A DNA stretch of 15,043 bases from Actinomycetes bacterium (lineage in GTDB: Bacteria > Actinomycetota > Thermoleophilia > Solirubrobacterales > 70-9). This document shows positions 1-6,850 of this stretch, one piece after another. The DNA lies in assembly GCA_023434465.1 (NCBI GenBank), contig JAEYSQ010000256.1:1-15043 (forward strand), in the 5' to 3' direction. Both the position numbers and the translations under genes were made by a program. Position 1 is the first letter of the stretch; each line of letters begins with the position of its first letter. The notes under the pieces are model-generated. The model saw only the letters and a program-made list of their open reading frames with translations. It did no database searches and was not told where the DNA came from.

Positions 1-1
1 G

Positions 2-1222
2 GGAGGCATGCCGAAGCGGAATCTCGAAGCGTCCCGCCTGGCCGTTTCTCCGGACGGCAAGAACTTTCTGATGACGACCATGGACTACTGGAGCGAGTAC
101 GGCTATCAGCTCGAGCTGGTCGATCTCGAAACGGGGAAACGAAAGCTGATTTCCAGCGCAGCCCATTCCGGCACCTGGGCACCGGACGGCAGCCGGATCG
201 TTTTCGTCCGGGACCGCAGGAGTCTCGAGGTCTGCGACTGGTCCTTCGACTGCACGCCGAGCGGAGACCTTTTTGCCGCCGACGCTGATGGAGGCGCGGT
301 GACGCGTCTGACCGACACCCGGCGCGACGAGGCTTACCCGACCTTCTCCCCGGATGGGGACCGGATCGTCTTCAGCGGCACCACGAACAGGGCTTCCGAC
401 CGGAGCACTTCCGAACTGTTTTCGATGGCGGCCGAAGGCGGCTGCGTGGTCGGTCTGACCAACGGCTCGCCGGCCAGCCTCGATCCTGCCTTCGTGCCCG
501 GTTCGGGTGATCGCTCCAGCCCGGGGACCTGCGGGCCGGTCAACCGTCCGGCTCTGGCCGAGGGTCACCTCAACCCGGTCGAGAAGAAGGGCTTCGGCAA
601 ACGCCTCTGGTTCGGTCCGAAGTCCAGTCAGGGTCTGCTCTCGGGGGATTTCGACATCGTCTTCCTCTCGTTCTCGATGTACTCAGACTGCCCGTACTAC
701 AGGGCCTCGAAGTGTCGGCCGGGTGCCTCGGTCATGACGAGCCCGGTCTGTTTCGACATGGGCAACTGGGCGGGCATCGCGGCCGACCTGGTCCGGTCGA
801 AGACGAAGGTCAGAAAGCGTGGGGTCTGGGTCCTGCAGGAGAAGAAGTACGGCCGGCTCCAGACCACCGTGTACTCGGGCCGACGGACCGCATCGATCTC
901 CGGTGCGATGGAGCCCCGCGACGGAGGTTCCCGGAAGCTCGGCGGGGCCGCGCAGCTCGCGCTGGTCGATGAGCTCCGGGTCGAGGGCCGCCGGCCCGGT
1001 CCGCGCCTGCCGGCGCTGCGAATACCGCGGTTCGACTTCAAACTGGCCCGGGCGGTCACGAAACTCGTGAGGAAGACCTCGATCGCCAGCGTGATGAAGG
1101 AAAACGAAGTCAAGCGAAACTGGGTCGTCGACCAGCTCAACTTCAAGCGCAACCTGAAACGGCTGGGTGGCGTTCCGACAACCAGATGCCCCGACACCCG
1201 AGATCCCTGGGGCATCGACTGA
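2..1222 (+). CDS. Exported TolB-like (PD40) beta-propeller protein, copy 1, 5' end cut by the window
   Basis: The open frame runs in from the left edge. The first ATG (position 8) is probably internal: the residues around it (GG-MPKRNL) align with GG-TPKRIL inside the next paralogue, and no signal peptide follows it. WD40/PD40 blades are visible as SPDG-type motifs (AVSPDG, WAPDG, FSPDG; residues about 13-120 counted from that ATG). A loop cysteine pair lies at C76/C82, and the propeller ends in GGC-x4-LTNGSPAS with C146, then C175. The C-terminal half (about 185-404) holds LWFGP, then C228-x7-C236-x11-C248, a predicted helical segment near 340-385, and C394 close to the end. TolB-like propellers usually bind proteins or carbohydrates and have no catalytic site. 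The cysteines suggest a disulfide-bonded extracellular protein. The specific role is unknown. It overlaps the next gene by one base (TGATG). Confidence 0.8.
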   Translation, partial: GGMPKRNLEASRLAVSPDGKNFLMTTMDYWSEYGYQLELVDLETGKRKLISSAAHSGTWAPDGSRIVFVRDRRSLEVCDWSFDCTPSGDLFAADADGGAVTRLTDTRRDEAYPTFSPDGDRIVFSGTTNRASDRSTSELFSMAAEGGCVVGLTNGSPASLDPAFVPGSGDRSSPGTCGPVNRPALAEGHLNPVEKKGFGKRLWFGPKSSQGLLSGDFDIVFLSFSMYSDCPYYRASKCRPGASVMTSPVCFDMGNWAGIAADLVRSKTKVRKRGVWVLQEKKYGRLQTTVYSGRRTASISGAMEPRDGGSRKLGGAAQLALVDELRVEGRRPGPRLPALRIPRFDFKLARAVTKLVRKTSIASVMKENEVKRNWVVDQLNFKRNLKRLGGVPTTRCPDTRDPWGID

Positions 1223-3006
1223 TGCTCCGCCGCGCCGTACTCGCGGGCCTGCTCGGGCTCGGGTCACTTCTTGCCGGAGCCGGCTCGGCCGGGGCCCTCA
1301 CGCCGCCGCCGGCGGACAAGGCGGAGATCTTCTTCGTGAATGGCGGACGGATCCTTTCGATCAAAGCCGACGGGACCGAGCGGAAGGTTCTGACCCGCCG
1401 CAACGGGTCGGTAAGCATTTTCTCCAAGGTCTCGGACTCCGCTCCTCTGGCTTCGCCAGACGGGCAGACGGTGCTCTTCACCCGTTCTGTCGATGACACC
1501 CCGCAGAAGTCGGGGATTCTGGCGATCGACCGAGAGGGCGGAACACCGAAAAGGATCCTCGGTCCGAGGAACGGGCAAGGCGAAATTCTGTCCTTTTCCG
1601 CCGTGGACTGGAGCGCAGACGGCTCGCGGTTCTACGCGTTCCGGTTCTGGGGCATCGACAGGAATGAGTCCACGAGCATCAAGACGGAACTGTTGTCAGT
1701 GAAGCCAGATGGCAGCGGGATCAGGAAGCTCTACTCGACCTCGGTGAATCTCGACCCCGGGAAGGCCTCGGCGAGTGGTCGGTGGATTCCGTTCGAAGCT
1801 TCGGTGACCCCGAACGGAAAGACGGCGCTGCTGGCAATGACCAGGTTCACTTCGGCCTCGAAGACCAGGCTGGCAAGGATCAACCTGACGACCGGCAAGC
1901 GCACCTGGCTCTCGAAGGACGCCGGCCCGGCGGATATCGCACCGGACGGCCAAACGGTTGTCTTCTCCTCGGAGCGCGAAAAGAGGAACGAGAGCTGCTA
2001 CGACGGCTACTGCAGCTACCAGCCGAAGCTCTACCTGGTTGATATCGACGGCTCCAACCTACGGCGGCTCATGCCGAAAAGCAGGGAGGGGAGTTTCCGT
2101 TCTCCGGACTTCTCGCCGGACGGGAACCGGATCGTCTTCGAAGCGGACAGCGCCACTGGTCGGAGCTGGTTCGGACCCGAGATCTGGTCGCTCAAGATCG
2201 ATGGTTCCTGCCTCACCCGTCTGACCAACGGTTCGCCCCGCAGCGGCGAGCCTGCCTGGGGAGCCGGATCGATCACCGGACCGGGGACCTGCGGCCAGGC
2301 CGACCTTCGTCCTGTGGTCGATGTGAATTACCCGAAGCGGGCCGAGAAGCTGAAGCCGAGACCGATGTGGCTGGGCCAGGAACACGACAACCTCCTGCTG
2401 TCCGAGGTCTGGACGGGCCACAACTCACTTGTGTCGCGCTTTGCCGACTGTGGGGCACTCGATCCGGAGGATTGCCCGGCCCCGGTCTCGGTCAGGTCGG
2501 TCCAGATTTGTGGCGCCGGGCTCGGCAACGAACTCAATAACGGTACCTACGGGGGAATCGAAAAAGTTCGGGGCGGGCTGGTCCTGAACTTCAACAGGCC
2601 CACTCCCTATGGAGTGGGCACCTCGACCCATCTGGTGTCCGGGGGACTCGACGTAAGCATCGAATCGGAAAGGGTTGCTGGCCCCGGGAGGGGTGCGGCT
2701 CTATGGCGGCGAGCAGCAATCGACCAGCTGCGCTTCGTTGGCGCCGACTCACCTCCGGCGAGGTTTCGCCAGCCGGTCTTCGCCGCCCGGACGATCCGGG
2801 CCGCCCGCGCTCTCCTGCGGAACTACCGGTCGCTCGGTTCACTGAAGAAGGCGGCAATCAAGACCGGGCTCTACGGCCCCAGGGGCTCGGGCAGATGGCA
2901 GGTCACGTTCGCCTATGAGCGAAAGGGCGCAGTGGCCTGGCTGCGTTTTGCCAAAGACCTGAAGAAGGCCGGGCCGTTCAGGACTGTCGGGTGCCGAGGA
3001 AGATGA
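1222..3006 (+). CDS. Exported TolB-like (PD40) beta-propeller protein, copy 2
   Basis: The protein is 594 aa from the ATG at 1222, whose A is the last base of the upstream TGA. I prefer this start because it puts a signal peptide first (MLRRAVLAGLLGLGSLLAGAG, then SAGA). An upstream in-frame ATG at 1186 would add 12 polar residues. After the signal come FVNGGRILSIKADG and a run of propeller blades (SPDG, WSADG, APDG, FSPDG), with a loop cysteine pair near C259/C264 and a closing KIDGSCLTRLTNGSP segment. The C-terminal module has MWLG...NLLL, then C410-x7-C418-x11-C430, and ends with C591 in TVGCRGR. It is full length, so it shows the complete architecture of the family: signal peptide, propeller, cysteine module, basic tail. 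It is probably secreted or cell-wall associated. Ligand and function are unknown. Confidence 0.88.
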   Translation: MLRRAVLAGLLGLGSLLAGAGSAGALTPPPADKAEIFFVNGGRILSIKADGTERKVLTRRNGSVSIFSKVSDSAPLASPDGQTVLFTRSVDDTPQKSGILAIDREGGTPKRILGPRNGQGEILSFSAVDWSADGSRFYAFRFWGIDRNESTSIKTELLSVKPDGSGIRKLYSTSVNLDPGKASASGRWIPFEASVTPNGKTALLAMTRFTSASKTRLARINLTTGKRTWLSKDAGPADIAPDGQTVVFSSEREKRNESCYDGYCSYQPKLYLVDIDGSNLRRLMPKSREGSFRSPDFSPDGNRIVFEADSATGRSWFGPEIWSLKIDGSCLTRLTNGSPRSGEPAWGAGSITGPGTCGQADLRPVVDVNYPKRAEKLKPRPMWLGQEHDNLLLSEVWTGHNSLVSRFADCGALDPEDCPAPVSVRSVQICGAGLGNELNNGTYGGIEKVRGGLVLNFNRPTPYGVGTSTHLVSGGLDVSIESERVAGPGRGAALWRRAAIDQLRFVGADSPPARFRQPVFAARTIRAARALLRNYRSLGSLKKAAIKTGLYGPRGSGRWQVTFAYERKGAVAWLRFAKDLKKAGPFRTVGCRGR

Positions 3007-4721
3007 ACCGAAAGGCCGCAGGCGCACTGCTTCTCGCCTTGGCTGGCCTGGTCTTCTGGTCGGCCGCCGGGCAGGCCAAGGCGCTCACCCCGGCCCCTCC
3101 GGAGGCCCGGGTCGTCTTCTCGAATGGCGGGCGGATCCTTGTCATGAACGCCGACGGGAGCGATCGGCAAGTGATCTTCGGCAAGGGCCGTAACCCGAGG
3201 AACGATTTGCTCGGGGCGATCGAACCGGCCGTCTCTCCCGACGGCGAAAAGATCGTGTTCGGATTCCGTCGACAGGCTCGCTACGAGAAGTTGGTCGACG
3301 TCTGGGTGATAAACGCCGACGGCAGCGAAGCCCGGAAACTCCTCACCTCAACCGCCAAGGTCAAGTACGGCGACCCGGACTTTGGCCCGGACGGACGGGT
3401 GGTGGCCGCTCTCTTTCGCAAGAAAGCCCGCTTGGCCGATGCGCGGATCTTCACCATGAACGCCGATGGCAAAGCCCGAAAAGTGATTTTCAGGCTGAAG
3501 CAGCGTTTCCGGCCCTGGGTCGGCTGGAAGAGTCTGGCCGAGCCGTCGATTTCGCCCGACGGAACGAAGCTGCTGTATCTGCTGGACCCGGGCTACGACG
3601 GAACGTTCTTTGAAGACGGGCTGGGCAACGACCTGCGCGTGCTGAACATTGCCCGAGGCAGGAGCCGCCAGCTGGCAGAGGACTCGCTTGGCGGTTCCTG
3701 GTCACCGGATGGAAAGAGGGTGGTGTTCAGTCAAGTCGACGATAGGGGCGACAACGATTTTTGCTGGAACTCCGGTTATGACTATCAGTGCCAGCAATTC
3801 AGTCGGCTACGGACCATTCGAGCCGACGGGACCGGCGAACGCGACCTGACCCGCGGGCTAGCCGACGAGCGTAGCCCGGACTGGTCAGCGGATGGGCGCA
3901 TCGTCTTCCAGTCGGCCCGGGGCACTAAACGCGAGATCGCGGAAACCACCGAACTCTGGTCGGTTCGGCCTAACGGCAAGTGCCTGACAAGGCTCACCAA
4001 CGGCTCGCCGGCCAGCCTCGCACCGGTTTGGTCCGATTCGCCTCGGGCAGACTCCCGACCGGTCGCCTGCGGGGCTCGTCCCCCCGGGCCAAACCAGGAG
4101 GTGCGGCCAATGCCTGCCTCGATTTCGGGAGTCGAGGACCTCTGGCTGGGTCCGCGCTTCCAGAACTTGATGCTCACCCAGGCCGAGGCCAGCGCCGGCG
4201 GCTCCCAATTCCTCTATGGAGACTGCGGCCTGCTCAAGACTTCCGGTTGTGGCCGGGAGGTCATGATCTACAACGAGCACGTCTGCCAGTACCGCGGCTA
4301 TGCGGCAACTTTCCTGGGCTCGGGCGCGGTTCAGCATCAGCGCGGCATCCCACTCGTTCGCAGCCTCAGGCCGGGCCGGGAAACTCCGCCCTTCACGCTC
4401 GGCTTCTCGGGCCGGAGCGTCTTCTTCATGATCGGTGGCTCCGGGATCGGTGATCGCCGCGATCAGCATCGCCGCGAGATCGACGCGATGCGGGTGGTCG
4501 GAACCGGGCCGGTCGCGGGCGATCTTCCGGCGGCGCGGATTCCCGCCGCGGACATCCGAACCATGAAGAGAGTCAACCGCATTTATGAGCGCACCGGTTC
4601 GGTCAAGCGCACCGCGAATACGCTCGGTCGCCGCGGCATCTTCGTGCGCGCCAACTTGCGGTTCGCCCGCGAGTACGACCGAGGCCACTACACCCCGATC
4701 AAATGCCCCCAGAGGCACTGA
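3003..4721 (+). CDS. Exported TolB-like (PD40) beta-propeller protein, copy 3
   Basis: The protein is 572 aa from the ATG at 3003, which overlaps the previous stop as ATGA. A GTG at 2991 (adding MPRK) is an alternative, with an AGGA 8 bases upstream. The signal peptide is MNRKAAGALLLALAGLVFWS followed by AAGQAKA. The body repeats the family pattern: FSNGGRILVMNADG, several SPDG/WSADG blades with a NADG-type strand before each, a loop cysteine pair (C254/C263), NGKCLTRLTNGSPAS, and VACG. The C-terminal module reads LWLGPRFQNLML, then C408-x7-C416-x11-C428, with C568 near the end (PIKCPQRH). It is the last gene of the coupled trio. A 48-base gap with no clear terminator separates it from the TetR gene. 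Divergence between copies is high outside the blade motifs and cysteines, so the duplications look old or diversified. Ligand is unknown. Confidence 0.87.
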   Translation: MNRKAAGALLLALAGLVFWSAAGQAKALTPAPPEARVVFSNGGRILVMNADGSDRQVIFGKGRNPRNDLLGAIEPAVSPDGEKIVFGFRRQARYEKLVDVWVINADGSEARKLLTSTAKVKYGDPDFGPDGRVVAALFRKKARLADARIFTMNADGKARKVIFRLKQRFRPWVGWKSLAEPSISPDGTKLLYLLDPGYDGTFFEDGLGNDLRVLNIARGRSRQLAEDSLGGSWSPDGKRVVFSQVDDRGDNDFCWNSGYDYQCQQFSRLRTIRADGTGERDLTRGLADERSPDWSADGRIVFQSARGTKREIAETTELWSVRPNGKCLTRLTNGSPASLAPVWSDSPRADSRPVACGARPPGPNQEVRPMPASISGVEDLWLGPRFQNLMLTQAEASAGGSQFLYGDCGLLKTSGCGREVMIYNEHVCQYRGYAATFLGSGAVQHQRGIPLVRSLRPGRETPPFTLGFSGRSVFFMIGGSGIGDRRDQHRREIDAMRVVGTGPVAGDLPAARIPAADIRTMKRVNRIYERTGSVKRTANTLGRRGIFVRANLRFAREYDRGHYTPIKCPQRH

Positions 4722-4730
4722 GTCCGGTCC

Positions 4731-4748
4731 TGAGACAAATCTGTCTCA
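4731..4748 (+). promoter_or_regulatory. 18-bp palindrome, probable TetR-family operator
   Basis: TGAGACA-aatc-TGTCTCA is an inverted repeat with 7-base arms and a 4-base centre, 22 bases before the repressor ATG. Its left arm contains GAGACA (4732-4737), a 4/6 match to the -35 consensus, and a -10-like TACGGT lies 16 bases further on (4754-4759). Binding here would block the promoter. Size and position fit a TetR-family dimer site controlling both the repressor and the transporter. The assignment to this repressor is inferred from proximity. Confidence 0.65.
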
Positions 4749-4769
4749 CCTGATACGGTTTCGCCCGTT
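4732..4769 (+). promoter_or_regulatory. Predicted promoter of the TetR-MFS operon, possibly leaderless
   Basis: GAGACA (4732-4737), a 16-base spacer and TACGGT (4754-4759, fitting the actinobacterial TANNNT -10) precede the ATG at 4770 by 10 bases. No purine-rich SD sequence lies between the -10 and the ATG. This spacing is what leaderless actinobacterial transcripts show. The call rests on consensus matching only. Confidence 0.4.
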
Positions 4770-5318
4770 ATGGATGCCGGGCAGGAAAAACTGTTTCACG
4801 ACGTAGCGAAGGCACTGGTGGTGAATCCCGGTGCCTCGACCGCAGATATCGCCGAGACCGCAGGGGTCAGCCGGGCCACGCTGCACCGGGTCTTCGGTGA
4901 GCGGGAGAAGCTGGTCGAAACGGTTTACGGCTGGCTGCTCGACCTGTGCGACAAGGTTTTCGATGAGGTCGGACTCGATTCGGGCGAGATCGGGACTGCC
5001 TTCGCAGGGTTGATCGAGGATTGCTATCCGCTGGCCCAGTCTTACTGGCTCCTAACCGCGACTCCCCGGCTGGAACGGGAGCCGGCGATCGGTGATCGCT
5101 TGCGTGAGCAGGACGAAAGGCTGGAGGGCTTCTTTGCGCGGGGCCAGGAAGAGGGTTATTTCAGGACCGACTTCACTCCGAAGTGGATGTCCTACTCATT
5201 CGGGGGCCAAGTCATGAGCGCCTGGTTTCTGGTCGAAGACGGCTACGCGGGCGAGATGGAAGTGCCGCGCCTGATCCGGGAGACCGCTTTCGGGGGCCTC
5301 ACCGCCAAAGGAAAATGA
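4770..5318 (+). CDS. TetR/AcrR-family transcriptional repressor
   Basis: The protein is 182 aa, a little short for the family (about 190-220). The N-terminal DNA-binding domain is clear: a helix up to about residue 18, then the helix-turn-helix ASTADIAETAGVSRATLHRVF (22-42) and the typical follow-on GEREKLVETVYGWL. The remaining two thirds is a divergent alpha-helical ligand/dimer domain, which gives no clue to the inducer. It lies directly upstream of, and overlaps by four bases (ATGA), an MFS efflux pump, the same layout as repressor-pump pairs such as mycobacterial lfrR-lfrA. The 18-bp palindrome in its promoter supports autoregulation. It most likely represses the operon until a toxic, perhaps cationic or amphipathic, compound binds. 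The inducer is not predictable from sequence. Confidence 0.9.
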   Translation: MDAGQEKLFHDVAKALVVNPGASTADIAETAGVSRATLHRVFGEREKLVETVYGWLLDLCDKVFDEVGLDSGEIGTAFAGLIEDCYPLAQSYWLLTATPRLEREPAIGDRLREQDERLEGFFARGQEEGYFRTDFTPKWMSYSFGGQVMSAWFLVEDGYAGEMEVPRLIRETAFGGLTAKGK

Positions 5319-6850
5319 TGGTCGAGACGGTTCCCTCACACCCGCGCCGCTGGGCGATCCTCTCGGTGATCTGTTTCTCGCTGCTGGTCGTGGTGATCGA
5401 CGTGACCGTGCTTCATGTGGCGGCCCCGGCGATCTCGACCGACCTCGACCCGACCGCCCTCCAGTTGCTCTGGATCATCGACGTCTACCCGCTGGTCGCC
5501 GCTCCGCTCCTGGTCGCCTCCGGCGTACTCGGCGACCGGTTCGGTCGAAAGCGCATGCTGATCTGGGGGATGGCCGTCTTCGGCTTGGCGTCGCTCGCCG
5601 CGACCTTCGCGCCGACCGCGGAAACCCTGATCGCCGCCCGGGCCCTGCTGGGAGTCGGTGGCGCGATGATCATGCCGCCAACCATGTCGATCATCCGAGA
5701 TGTCTTCCGGGACCGGGACGAAAGGGTGAAAGCGGTCGGGATCTGGAGTGCGGTGAGCGCCGGCGGGGCAGCGATCGGACCGCTGATCGGCGGGTTTCTG
5801 GTCGAGCATTTCTGGTGGGGCGCCGTCTTCCTGATCAACGTTCCGATCGTTCTGGTGATCATTCCGATCGCGATCAGGCTGCTGTCCGAAAGCCGGGCCG
5901 CCCAGCCGCCACCGTGGGACGGACTCGCCGTCGCTGCGACGGTGGTCGGCATTCTCGGGCTCGCCTTCGGACTGAAGGAAGGCGCAAGATACGGCTTCGG
6001 TGATCCCAAGGTGCTCGCCGCGTTGTTTGCCTGCGTCGGCTGTCTCGGCTGGTTCGCGCGGCGTCAGCTCAAAGCCCCCCAGCCGCTGCTTGACGTCCGG
6101 CTGTTCGCCCGCCGCGAGTTTTCGGTCGCGGTCGGCTGTGTGTTTCTCTCGATGTTCGGTCTGGTCGGAATCGAGTTCTTCGGCGCCCAGTACCTGCAGC
6201 TGGTGCTCGGCCTTGAACCGCTCGCAGCGGCGATCCGGCTGCTGCCACTGATGCTCTCCACCCTGGCCGGGGGTCTGCTCGCCGCCCGGGTGCTCCGCCG
6301 GCTCGGGACCCGGTGGACGATCAGCCTCGGTCTGGCCGGCACCGGGATCGGGCTGATCCCGATGCTGGCGCTGGGCCTGACCGATCAGTACATCCTGCTC
6401 TGGCCGGGCTTCCTGGTGATCGGCTTCACGCTCGAGGTCGCTCTGGTCGCCGCCAATGACGTGATCATCTCCTCGGTGCCGGCCGACGAGGCCGGCCAGG
6501 CCGCGGCGATCGAGGAGACCGCTTACGAGCTCGGCGGCGGATTCGGGGTCGCCGTGCTCGGCTCGATCCTCGCGATCGTCTACACCCGGAAGATCGGACC
6601 GATCGAAGGAGTGAGCGGGATCGGCATCCAGAATGCCGAAGAATCGCTCTCGCGGGCCCTCGAAATCGCCGAGCGGATGTCGAGCACGGTGGCCGATCCG
6701 CTTATCGAGACCGCCAAACTGGCCTTCCTGTCGGGCTACCACACGGCGATCGGGGTTTCGATCGCCCTGGTCGGAATCAGCGCCGCGATCTCCGCCTTCC
6801 TGCTGCGTCCGCGATCCACCGATCCGGAAAGTTCAGGCCCGGCTACCTGA
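5315..6850 (+). CDS. MFS drug-efflux transporter, DHA2 family (14 TM helices)
   Basis: The protein is about 511 aa, the usual length for the 14-helix DHA2 (QacA/LfrA/EmrB-like) proton antiporters of the cytoplasmic membrane. TM1 contains VVVIDVTVLHVAAPAI with Asp29, matching the family's LDxTxVNVALP motif. Motif A, GVLGDRFGRKRML, is at about 70-82, and the antiporter motif C, GAAIGPLIGG, is at about 151-160. Further hydrophobic segments continue to residue about 500. A double ATG (5315 and 5318) overlaps the repressor stop. AAGGA at 5308-5312 is better spaced from the second ATG, so the protein may start one residue later. Translational coupling to the repressor is likely. Its substrate is unknown but is presumably a toxic compound sensed by the repressor. 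The 3' end overlaps the convergent SGNH gene by 8 bases. Confidence 0.92.
   Translation: MMVETVPSHPRRWAILSVICFSLLVVVIDVTVLHVAAPAISTDLDPTALQLLWIIDVYPLVAAPLLVASGVLGDRFGRKRMLIWGMAVFGLASLAATFAPTAETLIAARALLGVGGAMIMPPTMSIIRDVFRDRDERVKAVGIWSAVSAGGAAIGPLIGGFLVEHFWWGAVFLINVPIVLVIIPIAIRLLSESRAAQPPPWDGLAVAATVVGILGLAFGLKEGARYGFGDPKVLAALFACVGCLGWFARRQLKAPQPLLDVRLFARREFSVAVGCVFLSMFGLVGIEFFGAQYLQLVLGLEPLAAAIRLLPLMLSTLAGGLLAARVLRRLGTRWTISLGLAGTGIGLIPMLALGLTDQYILLWPGFLVIGFTLEVALVAANDVIISSVPADEAGQAAAIEETAYELGGGFGVAVLGSILAIVYTRKIGPIEGVSGIGIQNAEESLSRALEIAERMSSTVADPLIETAKLAFLSGYHTAIGVSIALVGISAAISAFLLRPRSTDPESSGPAT

Noticed and set aside
8..10. ATG at 8, with GGGAGG just before it, as the true start of the first gene
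   Set aside because: GGAGG is almost adjacent to the ATG, no signal peptide follows, and the region aligns with the interior of the next paralogue. The gene is cut by the window edge.
4731..4748. The palindrome as a terminator for the propeller operon
   Set aside because: The arms are short with a 4-base centre and no T-run, and it overlaps a -35-like element just before a repressor gene. An operator fits better.
5336..6742. Long open frame on the minus strand opposite the efflux pump
   Set aside because: Its translation is rich in Asp, Glu, Arg, Gln and Pro without any domain, as expected for the antisense of a high-GC gene, while the plus strand is a clear MFS protein.
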